Shown here piece by piece: positions 1 to 37,346 of a DNA stretch of 64,000 bases (position 1 is the stretch's first letter; every line of letters starts with the position of its first letter). This DNA comes from Aspidapion aeneum. Its lineage: Eukaryota > Arthropoda > Insecta > Coleoptera > Brentidae. The notes under the pieces are model-generated. The model searched no databases, had not been told where the DNA came from, and saw only the letters and a program-made list of their open reading frames with translations. Both the position numbers and the translations under genes were made by a program. The DNA is taken from positions 56,399,471-56,463,470 of the forward strand of contig OY755046.1 in the NCBI GenBank assembly GCA_963576565.1. Direction: 5' to 3'.

Positions 1-2068
1 GCCGCAGCGAATGCATTTCAAATCAGTCTTCCATTTGGTCTTTGTGGTCTAGAATGTACCATAAATATTTTTTTCCCAAAGGGATTTATTTTTAAGAAAA
101 TTGAATAAAAACTTATCATTAACACACTGGTTGCATTTAAACTAATCGATTTCATGTGCCCCTTTATGCAGCAGCAAATGCATTTTTAAATCAGTCTTGC
201 ATTTGGTCTTATAATCACACTGGTTGCATTTAACCCAATCGATTTCATCTGCCCCTTTATGCCGCAATGCATTTTCAAATCAGTCTTGCATTTGGTCTTA
301 TAATCACACTGGTTGCATTTAACCCAATCGATTTCATCTGACCTTTAAGCCGCAGCAAATGCATTTTCAAATCAGCTTTCCATTTGGTCTTATAATCACA
401 CTGGTTCCATTTGAACCAATCGATTTCATTTACCCCTTTATGCCGTAGCAAATAAATTTTTAAATAAGTCTTCCATTTAGTTTTATAATCACATTGGTTC
501 CATTTGAACCAATCGATTTCATTTACCCCATTATGCCATAGCAAATAAATTTTTAAATAAGTCTTCCATTTGTTCCTATAATCACACTGGTTCCATTTGA
601 ACCAATCGATTTCATTTACCCCTTTATGCCGCAGCAAATACATTTTCAAATCAGTCTTCCATTTGGTCTTATAATCACACTGCTTGCATTTAAACCGATC
701 GATTTAATTTACCCCTTTCTGCCGCAGCAAATACATTTTTAAATTATTCTTTCATTTGGTATTAAAATCACATTGGTTTCATTTAAACCAATCGATTTTA
801 TCTGCCCCTTAAGCCGCATCAAATGCATTTTCAAATCAGTCTTCCATTTGGTCTTATAATCACACTGTTTGCATTTAAACCAATCGATTTCGTCTGCTCC
901 TTTATGCCGCAGCGAATACATTTCAAATCAGTCGTCCATTTGGTCTTTATGGTCTAGAATGTACCATAAATATTTTTTTCCCAATAAGCTTTATTTTTAA
1001 GAAAATTAAATAAAAAGTTATCATTAACACACTGGTTGCATTTACACTAATCGATTTCATCTGCCCCTTTATGCAGCAGCAAATGCATTTTTTATTTAGT
1101 TTTCCAGTTGGTCTTATAATCACACTGGTTCCATTTAACCCAATCGATTTCATTTACCCCTTTCTGCCGCAGCAAATACATTTTTAAATTAGTCTTCCAT
1201 TTGGTCTTATAAGCACATTGGTGTCATTTAAACCAATCGATTTTATCTGCTTCTTTATGCCACAACAAATGCATTTTCAAATCAGTCTTCCATTTGGGCT
1301 TATAATCACACTGCTTGCATTTAAACCAATCGATTTCGTCTGCTCCTTTATGCCGCAGCGAATGCATTTCAAATCAGTCTTCCATTTGGTCTTTATGGTC
1401 TAGAATGTACCATAAATATTTTTTCCCCAAGGGCTTTATTTTTAGGAAAATTTAATAAAAAATTATCATTAACACACTGGTTGCATTTAAACTAATCGAT
1501 TTCATCTGCCCCTTTATGCAGCAGCAAATGCATTTTTAAATCAGTCTTGCATTTGGTCTTATAATCACACTGATTGCATTTAAACTAATCGATTTCATCT
1601 GCCCCTTTATGCAGCAGCAAATGCATTTTTAAATCAATCTTGCATTTGGTCTTATAATCACACTGGTTGCATTTAACCCAATCGCTTTCATCTGCCCCTT
1701 TATGCCGCAGCAATTGCATTTTTAAATCAGTCTTCCAATTGGTATTATAATCACACTGGTTGCATTAAAACCAATCGATTTTATCTGCCCTTTATACCAA
1801 AGCAGAAGGATTTTCAAATCAGTTTTCCCTTTAGTTTTATAATCACACTAGTTGTTTTTGCCTCTTTATGCCGCAACAAATGCTTATTCAGATCGGTCTT
1901 CTATTTGGTTTTATAATCAAACTGGTTACCTTTAAACCAATCCATTTCATCTGCCGTTTATGCCGCAGCGAATGCATTTTCCAATGACCTTTTGTATGGT
2001 CTAGTAAACACAATGGTTACATAAAAAACAAGTGATTATATCTGCCCTTTTATGCCGCAGCAAATGTA
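1..2068 (-). pseudogene. Decayed C2H2 zinc-finger tandem array in an ABCA intron
   Basis: About 20 repeats of roughly 93 bp (31 residues) read on the minus strand as degenerate C2H2 fingers: FKCKQCDYKTKWKTDLKMHL followed by RHKGADEIDW linkers. The spacing is C-x2-C-x12-H-x3-H. In most repeats the first Cys is now Trp (WFKWNQC) and frames are broken, so no intact protein is possible. A ~75-bp AT-rich spacer, starting GGTCTAGAATGTACCATAAA, recurs three times (near 48, 950 and 1394), showing larger duplications of the array. The array is antisense to the ABCA5-like gene and lies upstream of the first visible exon, so it is intronic if the ABCA5-like gene extends to the left. Confidence 0.75.
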
Positions 2069-2357
2069 TAATAAAACAAAATATATACATAAAAAACAAA
2101 AAAAATATAGACAAATTAAAACAAAACTTCATTAATAAAATAAATGTTAATATAAAATATAGATATAAAATGTTAAAGAATAATTAAAAAATACATAAAT
2201 AAAAACAATATTAAAATAAAATTAAAAAATGAAAGCAAAGTAAACCTAAAATAAAAAACATTCTGAACATAAATAAATAAAAAATAAAAAATACATATGA
2301 TAAAATAATATAATATAAAATATAAACGTTTAATTTTTATATTTTTTTTATTTTTAG

Positions 2358-27406
<25,049 letters not shown>

Positions 27407-27468
27407 TGATCTAAACTAGAGACTACTTTAAAACTCCCTTGTCAGTAAGACTCTAAATATCTACAGAT

Positions 27469-27719
27469 GAGGAGCTTGCGTTCAAAAGCGGCTATATCCA
27501 TTTCGAAAAAATGTTCCGGAATCGAGAAAAACTTTTCGTCGGTTCGCCTTTATACATGTAAAATGCCGACTTTATATGCAATTTTAAAATACAAATAGCC
27601 CGTTTTGAACGCAAATGAACGTGCTGGTTGATAGATCTTGTGAAACTTAACCGAAAATCGCAAAAAAAGCACATCGGCAAAAAAAAACGGATATAGCCGC
27701 TTTTGAACGCAAGCTCCTC
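27469..27719. mobile_element. 251-bp MITE in the ABCA 3' UTR region
   Basis: Perfect terminal inverted repeats of about 31 bp, starting GAGGAGCTTGCGTTCAAAAG, with flanking 4-bp AGAT duplications (27465-27468, 27720-27723). It lies 62 bp past the stop codon and before the AATAAA at 27769, so it is probably transcribed and could form a hairpin. No coding content is convincing. Confidence 0.85.
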
Positions 27720-27768
27720 AGATAGGTAGCTCATTTTTATTTGGCTGTACTCATAATAATTAATGTTA

Positions 27769-27774
27769 AATAAA
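27769..27774 (+). promoter_or_regulatory. Likely polyadenylation signal of the ABCA5-like gene
   Basis: AATAAA lies 363 bp downstream of the ABCA5-like stop codon. If used, the 3' UTR would contain the 251-bp inverted-repeat element at 27469-27719. No transcript evidence is available; this is a positional inference. Confidence 0.45.
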
Positions 27775-27779
27775 TTAAT

Positions 27780-28850
27780 TTTCGGACTGGTTCTTAGAAC
27801 AGGGTAGTAGTAGACTTATACATCAAAGTTTGAGTCTCCTTAGACATCATTAGTACGACACAACCAAAACGAATAGAAAGGCGATTAAATGAAGGTGATA
27901 AAATGTAAAAAGGAAAAAGACCAGCCCGAAAATTAACTTATTTAGTCTTTGACATAACCCCAAAAAATTCCTTTTATATTTAATAATTAATGTTGTTTAT
28001 GTGTTTTTGACATAAAGCAGTCTTAAACGTGTGTACGAAATAACCCAATTACTGATAAAAAAATCTACTTGATATTGATAGGAATAGTACAGACAATTCC
28101 ATTCTACTGACTTGATTAGTCTCTTAATCTTATGTATAAATCCTAAAACAAAAAAAAACGAATCTCAGTTACGGTTACGATATGACGGTGCGTTTAATGT
28201 TTAGCTTAATATTTCTAATATATTTAAATACAAAGATCTATAAAATGGTGATATTTCTCGAGTTAGATCTAAATCTGTAAGTAGGTATAGATTAGAAAAT
28301 TATTTAGAAATAAAGAATAATACCAAAAAGGCTTAAGTTGATACCAAATATAATTTAATTTTAAGAAAATCTAAAGATATAAAAACTAATTTTAATAGTG
28401 CTATTAAAACCCAATTTTTACTACACGCAGTGAAAATATTACTACTCTGCTGCAGGTATAAAAAGTCTCAAAACTTGAACACTATTGATTTGATTTTTTT
28501 TATCAAATCTAAAATCTGTTTAGTTCATTTAAAATTTTTAGATGTAGGATAGCATGCCTTCTGTTCATTGAGTATTAAAATTGATTTTAAGTAAATTATT
28601 AAAATTTATTAAAATATAATTTTCTGTTTATGCATATTGCTATTTAAAATAAATCATTGGTTAAGTTTTTTTAACAGTTTTACGAAGCGGTTTAAAATTG
28701 AGTTTTGTTTTAAAAAAAAAATATTAAAAACCAGGAACAATATTAAATGTACACAATATAATTAGTTCTAATATTTGAACGCTACTATATTAGAAACCTT
28801 GTGTAAACTCATTTTTTACTTAGGTAGATTAAGATGAAACTTGATATGTA
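27780..28850. other. Intergenic AT-rich stretch
   Basis: About 1.1 kb between the ABCA poly(A) signal and the foldback element. I see no frame of note, no RNA gene and no defined repeat. Confidence 0.5.
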
Positions 28851-29161
28851 ATGTTCAGGTCTCGGAAATTTCTTCAAAAAAGTTTTCTTCTAACGGAAAT
28901 TTGTTCAAAAACGTTTTCTTCGATCGAAAATTTATTCGTTAACATTTTCTTCGAAAGGAAATTTATTCAAAAACATTTTCTTCGAACGGAAATTTGTTTA
29001 ATAACATTCCTCGAGCGGAAATTGGTTTGAAAACATTTTTTTCAAAAACAACTTTTTCGAAAAAGAAATTAAGATCTGGCCTGCCAAACTTAACACAACT
29101 CACATAGTTCGACTAAGGGATATACCACGGCGAGATAAGAAACATGGGAATTCCGTTGGAT

Positions 29162-29201
29162 GAACCGAACCGAACCGAACCGAACCGAACCGAACCGAAC
29201 C
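29162..29201. repeat. (GAACC)n pentamer run
   Basis: Eight tandem GAACC units at the inner edge of the left foldback arm. A degenerate inverted counterpart (GGTTCGGTTCGG) lies at 30780-30800. Similar GAACC/TAACC units precede the decamer arrays at 6400 and 48400. Confidence 0.9.
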
Positions 29202-29203
29202 TT

Positions 29204-29945
29204 ATATACTTTATGTTTCGCCGATGATCAGATAGTAGTGGCTGAGGATTATGACGACCTCGAATATATGACACGAAAACTAATAGAAGAGTACAATAAG
29301 TGGGGACTAGAGGTTAATCTCAATAAGACAGAGTATATGTGTATCGGTGGAATGAAACAGGATCTGATCTTAAATACTGGGCAGCGAATTCAGTCCTGCG
29401 ATGAGTATAAATACTAAGGTCTAAAAATTACAGCTGACGAAACCGAACACTAGACAAAGCTATAAAAGATCGTAACGTACAAGGAAAAAAAGCAATAACT
29501 TTATTAAATGGAATAATTTGGGACCAAAGTATATCAAAACCTAACAAAAAGCTTATATATAACATCATTGTAAAAGGTATTATTACATACGGCTCAGAAG
29601 TATGGCCAATCAAGGATAGAACAGAGAAAATGCTTTCCGCTACAGAGATGGACTATTGGAGAAGAGCAGCAGGGAAATCAAAAAGAGAAAGAGTTACAAA
29701 TCAAAGAATAAGATAAATTATGACAGTGGGTGAACGTACTTTAGTGGATGATATAAGAACAGAACAACTGGTGTGGTACGGACATGTACAAAGAATGAAT
29801 GATGAAAGACTACCTAAACAAATACTACAATGGAAACCAACTGGCCGAAGAAAACAAGGACGGCCAAGGAGAAGTTGGAGAGAAGGAATAGACAGTGAAA
29901 TAAGAATAAGAGGCCTAGATGATGAATTATGGGCAAACAGAAAAG
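29204..29945 (+). pseudogene. RTE-like LINE fragment, second copy
   Basis: Almost identical to the intronic copy at 11800-12560 (same start at CTTTATGTTTCGCCGATG, same end near CAAACAGAAA). It retains [20 protein letters not shown] and the HVQRMNDERLPKQILQWKPT region, with frames broken at about 29417 and 29712. The two copies differ by a handful of substitutions and small indels, which points to recent activity or a shared young source. Confidence 0.85.
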
Positions 29946-30019
29946 AAAAAATTCTTGTAAATAGGCAAGTTGTCTCGTAATTTCCTACCCAGCAATTTTG
30001 TTGATCTGTAGGTCAGCAG

Positions 30020-30504
30020 ACCTAAATTGGGATCAGTACTAGTTAGAATAATCTTTTTGGCCAATAGATTGCGGATATCTGAGACTACTAGTAATTTGCT
30101 TACATCCGTATTCTTAAGCAAAACATTTAAACTCATAAGAAGTATAGCAACCACCATAATCTGATCTAAAAACTTCTGGAATACCAAAGCGAGATATGCT
30201 TGTCTTTAATTTATGAATGACTTCTTTTGACAAAATTGAATTTAGAGAATAAATTTCAATATATCTTGAAAAATAATCTTCTATTTTTTTTGAGGTATTA
30301 CAAGTGTCAACCATTTGGGCTATTTGTTTGTTGATACCAGGCCACCAAACAGTTTTTATTTGCTCTCCTTCTACACTTAACTAAGCCAATGTGTCCAGTA
30401 TGCAATTTTGTTAGGATTTTTTTCCTTAGTTTACTTGGTATATACACTAGTTTTCTATTCAGTTCACCACGAACATAATAAAAAACTTTTTTTTCATCAG
30501 GCAA
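30020..30504 (-). pseudogene. Ty3/gypsy-type integrase fragment
   Basis: The minus strand encodes a broken integrase: the HTGHIGLVKCRRRAN zinc-binding region (30370-30420), a CNTSKK relic of the CxxC pair near 30300, then YFSRYIEI and SRFGIPEVFRSDYGG of the catalytic core (30140-30270). The first core Asp region is weak and frames are interrupted. It sits inside the foldback element, with no LTRs recognised around it. Confidence 0.75.
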
Positions 30505-31149
30505 ATTCGCAGGCCGTCTGTTGTGTATATACTTAGTGATTCTTTTTAATTGTAAGTCTTCTTTCTGACTTTTCCTCAGGGATCAGTACATTAGATGAGA
30601 GGACCTCAATAAAAGTATATTCTTGCCAAATTTGACAAAAGCGCCGGTTGAAACGGTCAATGAAGTGTTTTTGCAATGCAAACATTTTGTGCCAAAGGGT
30701 CCACAGGCCGGGCCATTAGAGCTAGAGCGATAAATTCGCAGGGTTCGCACTTTTACCAAACCGAGGCGAACCAAACTTTGGTTTGGTTCGGTTCGGTTTG
30801 GTTTTACATCCTCTAGGATCCCGGGAAAGAAGCCAAGAAAGTTTTGTTTAAAAAATATATGTTAGAAATAGATTCCTTAGTCGAACTATGTGAGTTTTGT
30901 TTAGTTTGGCAAGCTAGGTCTAGAAATTTTTTTCGAAAAAGTTGTTTTTGAAAAAAATGTTTTCGAACAAATTTCCATTCGAATAAAATGTTTTCGATCA
31001 AATCTCAGTTCGAAGAAAATTTTTTCGAACAAATTTTCGTTTAAAGAAAATGTTTTCAAACAAATTTCGGTTTGAAGAATATGTTTTCGAACTATTCCTT
31101 TTGAATAAATGCTTTTCGAACAACTTGCTTTCGAACAAATTTCCGCGAC

Positions 31150-32130
31150 CCGTAATGTTCCTGGATATGTAGTACCAACCCTTCCCTGTATGGTCCAATA
31201 GTAAGGTGCACCCTGCAAATTGAGAACCAGTATGTCACGTAAGTTGCCACATAAGTTTATCTGAAACTATCCCACCGCTGCCACCAGAAGTAATTATCGA
31301 AGATTTACAAGCCAAGCAACTTAAGTTGTTGTACTGGTCGAAACTGTACTTAGCAATTTGTCCATTTTTTCTTCGTAAGCCCGTTCTGGTCGGCAAATGT
31401 GTCTTCTGTTAATTGTCTTGCAGTCTTATCCTGTCAAGTAGCTAATCTATATAGTAATATCACAAAGTATTCAGGCGTAACAGATAATAAAAAAGAAATT
31501 ATTAATCTTTAGAAAAGGATTTGGAGATAGATCTTCCAGAAAATTTAGTTTTCTTTTAAAAAAAATTGACATTCCTGCTTTGAAATCTATTGAAAATCCG
31601 GTTATTGTAGAATATTTAACGATTCCGTTACAGGCAAGAAAGAAACCTGTTATGACAACAGAGTATTATACTTTCAATGATTTTGATGAAAGTGATAATG
31701 ATTTTGAAGAGTTACGTGAAGGTTATAATAGAAATGTTTCGGAAAATACATTCAAACCAGAACCGACATTGATTTGCCAACCAGAACAATTGCCTCAAGG
31801 TAAAGGAAGAACTTATTTACAAGCCACACCATTTGAGTTGTTGTACTGGTGTAAACTGTACTTGGCAATTGCTATCGGGCCTCGGAAAATAGATTATTCT
31901 GTGTTGGTTTTATGTTTAAATTGGATGTTGGATATAACCTGTAGAAAATTGTTATCCAGAGCTGCTTGTCAATAAAAGGAGATGTTATGTAATGTTCCTG
32001 AATATGTATGTGTACCAATTCTTCCCTGTATGGTCCAATAGTAAGGTGCACCCTGCATATTGAGTACCCGTATGTCACGTAAGTTGCCACATAAGTGTAT
32101 CCATAATCTTTGAGTTTATCTAAAACTATT
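31150..32130 (+). mobile_element. LTR-retroelement-like remnant with direct repeats
   Basis: A ~120-bp segment (containing TTCCCTGTATGGTCCAATAG and CACGTAAGTTGCCACATAAG) occurs at 31153-31290 and again at 31984-32130 in direct orientation. The second copy starts TGTTATGTAATG immediately after a purine stretch AAAAGGAGA, which looks like a polypurine tract and LTR start. Between them an open frame (31580-31975) encodes 131 residues with an acidic region and no recognised domain, possibly the end of a gag/pol-type protein. The 'LTRs' are short, so this is a truncated or degenerate copy. Confidence 0.45.
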
Positions 32131-32299
32131 CATTAGCTGCCTAAACAGAACTTTCTGTTGTAAATTGTTTTTTATATAAAAAAAACTATCGCTAGAACAA
32201 ATTTTTTTTAGAAAAAAAATCTAGATACTCGTGCAAAGTATCTAATAGTTTATAAATTATTAAAATGTAGAGTTAGGAATTTAAAAAATAAAATAAATG

Positions 32300-35290
32300 A
32301 AATAATTTGTTGCTAATTTGTAAAAACTTGTATGTTTTATTTACCCTGATAAGAGTACCTACAATTTAAATCCACTGGCAAGCATCACAATAAGAAAATA
32401 ATGGGGAAGGAAGCGGGTAATGAGATTTTATTACAGCGTCATTTAGTTAGCTACCATCTAAACAGAACCGTAATTTATCTGATTTTTATTGCACTTTTTG
32501 GTGCAATAAGAACAGTTACAAGGCTACAAGATACCTCTGTATAATCAAAGGTAATAATTAGTATCCTTTACTTTTACTTTATGTGTTAGAGTTCTGGGTG
32601 TACCAATCTCGAAAAAATTATATTATATATAGTTGGGATTTCCTGGAACGGCTGCATTTCAGGAGATAGGTGAAATTTATGATTTTTATTATTAATAATT
32701 TTGGCGGTTTTAATTTTAAATAAATAAAATAAATTAAATGAATTGTTGCTAATTTGTAAAAACGTGTATTTTTTATTTAACTTGATACGATTACCTACTA
32801 TCTAAATACTCTCGCAATCATCACAACAAGAAAATAAAAGGGAAGGAAGCGGTTAATGAGATTTCATTATAGCATCATTTAGTTTGCTAGCATCTTAACA
32901 GAACCGTAATTCACCTAATTAATGTTGCACTTTTTGGTGTAATGTAATAGTAAGTAATAAATATTATCCTTTCTGGGTGCAATAATCTCGAAAAAATTAA
33001 ATATAAGTTGGGATTTCCCGAAACGGCTGCAAATCATGCGATAGTTGCTACCATCTAAACAGAACCGTAATTTATCTGATTTTTATTGCACTTTTTGGCG
33101 CAATAAGAACAGTTACAAGGCTACAAGACACCTCTGTATAATCAAAGGTAATAATTAGTATCCTTTACTTTTACTTTATGTGTTAGAGTTCTGGGTGTAC
33201 CAATCTCGAAAAAATTATATTATATATAGTTGGGATTTCCTGGAACGGCTGCATTTCAGGTGAAATTTATGATTTTTATTATTAATAATTTTGGCGGTTT
33301 TAATTTTAAATAAATAAAATAAATTAAATGAATTGTTACTAATTTGTAAAAACGTGTATTTCATATTTAACTTGATACGAGTACCTACTATCTAAATACT
33401 CTCGCAATCATCACAAGAAAATAAAAGGGAAGGAAGCGGTTAATGAGATTTCATTACAGCATCATTTAGTTTGCTAGCATCTAAACAGAACCGTAATTCA
33501 CCTGATTAATGTTGCACTTTTTGCTGTAATGTAATAGTAAGTAATAAATATTATCCTTTACTTTTTTTTTTAGATTTCTGGGTGCAATAATCTCGAAAAA
33601 ATAAAATATATGTTGGGATTTCCCGAAACGGCTGCAAATCATGCGATAGTTGCTACCATCTAAACAGAACCGTAATTTATCTGATTTTTATTGCACTTTT
33701 TGGCGCAATAAGAACAGTTACAAGACTACAAGACACCTCTGTATAATCAAAGGTAATAATTAGTATCCTTTACTTTTACTTTATGTGTTAGAGTTCTGGG
33801 TGTACCAATCTCGAAAAAATTATATTATATATAGTTGGGATTTCCTGGAACGGCTGCATTTCAGGTGAAATTTATGATTTTTATTATTAATAATTTTGGC
33901 GGTTTTAATTTTAAATAAATAAAATAAATTAAATGAATTGTTGCTAATTTGTAAAAACGTGTATTTTTTATTTAACTTGATACGAGTACCTACTATCTAA
34001 ATACTCTCGCAATCATCACAACAAGAAAATAAAAGGGAAGGAAGCGGTTAATGAGATTTCATTACAGCATCATTTAGTTTGCTAGCATCTAAACAGAACC
34101 GTAATTCACCTGATTAATGTTGCACTTTTTGGTGTAATGTAATAGTAAGTAATAAATATTATCCTTTACTTTTTTTTGTTTGATTTCTGGGTGCACTAAT
34201 CTCGAAAAAATAAAATATAAGTTGGGATTTCCCGAAACGGCTGCAAATCATGCGATAGTTGCTACCATCTAAACAGAACCGTAATTTATCTGATTTTTAT
34301 TGCACTTTTTGGCGCAATAAGAACAGTTACAAGACTACAAGACACCTCTGTATAATCAAAGGTAATAGTATCCTTTACTTTTACTTTATGTGTTAGAGTT
34401 CTGGGTCTACCAATCTCGAAAAAATTATATTATATATAGTTGGGATTTCCTGGAACGGCTGCATTTCAGGAGATAGGTGAAATTTATGATTTTTATTATT
34501 AATAATTTTGGTGGTTTTAATTTTAAATAAATAAAATAAATTAATTGTTGCTAATTTGTAAAAACGTGTATTTTTTATATAACTTGATACGAGTACCTAC
34601 TATTTAAATACTCTCGCAATCATCACAACAAGAAAATAAAAGGGAAGGAAGCGGTTAATGAGATTTCATTACAGCATCATTTAGTTTGCTAGCATCTAAA
34701 CAGAACCGTAATTCACCTGATTAATGTTGCACTTTTTGGTGTAATGTAATAGTAAGTAATAAATATTATCCTTTACTTTTTTTTGTTAGATTTCTGGGTG
34801 CAATAATCTCGAAAAAATAAAATATATGTTGGGATTTCCCGAAACGGCTGCAAATCATGCGATAGTTAGGTGAAATTCATGATTTTTATTATTACTAGTT
34901 TTGGCGGTTATAATTTCAAATAAATAAAGTAAATTGTTGCTAATTTGTACAAACTTGTTGTTTATTTAACTTGATACGAGTATCTACAATCTAAATACTC
35001 TCGCAAGTATCACAACAGAAAAATAAGGGGAAGGAAGCGGTTAATGAGATTTTATTAAAGCGTCATTTAGTTTGCTAGTATCTAAACAGAATCGTAATTT
35101 ACCTTATTTTTATTGCACTTTTTGGCGTAAGTAATAAATAATATCCTGTACTTTTATTTTTTTGTGTTAGATTTCTGGGTGTACCAATCTCGAAAAAATA
35201 GAATATAAGTTGGGATTTCCAGGAACGGCTGCAAATCAGGCGATAGTCAGGTGAAATTCATGATTTTTATTATTAATAATTTTGGCGGTT
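32300..35290. repeat. Satellite-like tandem array, ~605-bp unit
   Basis: Successive near-identical units of 605-609 bp (for example ATAGTTGCTACCATCTAAAC at about 33041, 33646 and 34255). Each unit consists of two diverged ~300-bp halves with shared phrases such as AACAGAACCGTAATT, TTGCACTTTTTGG and GTTGGGATTTCC. About four units are present, the last ~430 bp decayed to half-unit copies. No coding capacity. It lies in the intergenic space between the convergent genes. Confidence 0.92.
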
Positions 35291-36609
35291 ATAATTTTGA
35301 AAATTTTTTGAAACTAAGAAATCTAAATAAATTGATTTAACCTTAATTAATGCTATACGCAACTACAATTTTAATATTTATTTTTAAACTATCTACAATT
35401 ACTTTAAACATTTTTACAGAAGTATCTACATGGTCGCTTTATGTAAAATGAGTCATCACCTACTAGAACTACAGTAATAATGTTAAATGTTTTTTTCTTT
35501 AAATTTTATATAATGCAATCTAACTAACTAGGATTTTGTTTATAAAAAGTGTACCTAGAAATAATTATTTGCTTATATTATGAGGCTTAAAAAACAAATA
35601 ATATATATAAATATTAAAATAAATTTAAGAGTGAACTTAAAGTTTAGGACAATATTTTGTTAATTTATTTTTCTAAAATGTTTATTAATTCTTTAAATTT
35701 CATCACTCTATTAGAACACTACCTCCTTTTTTCTAAAGGTTTAGGTAGAATACGTAAATTTTTCATTTACTGTTATTTTGAGGTAAAATATCTTTTATTT
35801 TTGGCACTTATTTCCAATAATACTTTTTACTAATTTCTTTTATAGAAAACCACAATTTTATATAAATAATAAACCAAGTTTTTAAACCTTAGAAGTTTGT
35901 AGAGCACATACAATCAGCATTTCAAGCTTTTGATTCAAAAATTATTAAAAAAAAAATCATAATTAAAAAACAAATTCGTTGAGCAACAAATTATTAAAAC
36001 CTTAATTGACAATGTTTTATTTAAATGTATTTCCATTTCATTTTGTTTTTATTTTATACGAAATCAATTTGTACCATTCATAATCTTGCCTCTGTTCGCT
36101 TAGAGGTGTTCATTTGCTTATCTGGCTTTGATATCTTAAGCTGTTCCATTTCTCCAGCATAGCCTGGGCCTTTATATTTTTATTCTATTTTCATTCTTTA
36201 TACGTACCGAACAACCGAATCATCTCAGTTGGTTATTTTTGTTGTTTTTTCTTATTCTGTGTTTATCGCACATAACAGCAACTTGTCACTATCTCTTTCC
36301 AGAATATCTAGAATTATCTTTGGAAAAGGTATATAATAACCACACAGAATATCGTTGCATTAGGTTATATTCTTTATCACTTCTGAAAGAGCCTCACTAT
36401 ACAGAGTTTAACTTGTAGCAGAATCTCACCTTAGGCATATTATCATTTAGCACTCTTTTTCTTGAAGATCAGTTAAACGTGGTGCTTCTTTACCAAATAT
36501 GTAATCATCGTATCTGTTATTCCAGTATTTTTTTAGGGTGAGTGTATAAATAAAATATTAGAGGGCTAGCCTGAGTTATTACCAAGACGGACGCTCTGCT
36601 ACTTTTGTA
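35290..36609. other. Downstream region of the CNG gene, no gene seen
   Basis: AT-rich. Its right part should hold the 3' UTR of the channel transcript. On the minus strand an AATAAA-like signal appears near 36178-36183 (TTTATT on the plus strand), about 430 bp beyond the stop; this is only a candidate. No other feature is supported. Confidence 0.4.
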
Positions 36610-37346
36610 TCATTCACTATTCTTATCATTCTGGTGATCCATACTAGACCCTCTGCTAAGTCTCTTCCTAAGAGGAGGTCTACTTCCTGTGTGGTCCAAG
36701 CTCCCAGCCCTCCGTTCCCTCATCTGGGCAGCCAGGAGCTCAATCTCCCAGTTTGAACTGGAGTTTTCGTACTGATCGCTTGATTCGTAGTCTGTTGGTT
36801 CGTTTTCAGATACTTCACCTATGTCGGAGTCGGTATCTGTAAGAGAGTAGTAGATTTATTAGTACGGAGAAAGGTATACGCAATACACTTCAAGTTAAAC
36901 AGGTCAACAGTAGCTGCATAGTTTGTTATTAAAAAGTTTTGGAAAAAATTATTTCGTAGGCTAAAACCCATCAGGGGCTGTAAGCCAACAAAAAACAAGA
37001 TTGGAATCTTCTGAAAGTATTTACTGTAAATCAAACTCGCTTAGTGAATGGGAACGGGTAATAAGTTCTTATTGCGACCTCATTTAGTTTTCTTCCATTT
37101 AAGCAGACCCTTAAATTACCTGAAGGATTATTCTATTAATTTTTAGCAGCTTATTGAAAGATACATGAAATCTGTGTAAAGTAATGGTTTACCTGTAGAT
37201 TCCATTTCTAGAACGACATTATTATTTGATCGTTGCCACGCATGGGCGTTAATCGGCTGCGGTAATTCTTGAAGTTCCTCAGTCTCTTCATTGGTGGGTT
37301 CCTCCCATGAATGCCTGTCTCTGCTGATTATTGTGTCTATAGAATC
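36610..37346 (-). CDS. Cngl: CNG channel exons: acidic C-terminus and stop
   Basis: Exon 37193-37346 starts DSIDTIISRDRHSWEEPTNE. The terminal exon 36610-36836 starts DTDSDIGEVSENEPTDYESS. They encode an acidic stretch, then WEIELLAAQMRERRAGSLDH and a basic, Ser-rich end with RKRLSRGSSMDHQ before TGA (36610-36612). RKRLSRGSS is a good match to a basophilic kinase consensus (inference). The intron between the two exons is 356 bp with TTACAG acceptor. Confidence 0.87.

Larger units (their letters stand above)
28861..31146. mobile_element. Foldback-type element with tandem-repeat arms
   Basis: Left arm 28861-29201 and right arm 30767-31146 are inverted copies. Each is made of ~33-bp repeats around GGAAATTTGTTCGAAAACAT, then a shared stretch containing CTCACATAGTTCGACTAAGG, then GAACC-type pentamers at the inner edge. 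Arms built of internal tandem repeats are the hallmark of foldback (FB-like) elements. The interior carries a LINE fragment (29204-29945) and Ty3/gypsy debris (30020-30504). Outer limits and target duplications are not resolved. Arm open frames (for example 30901-31218) are repeat artefacts. Confidence 0.7.
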
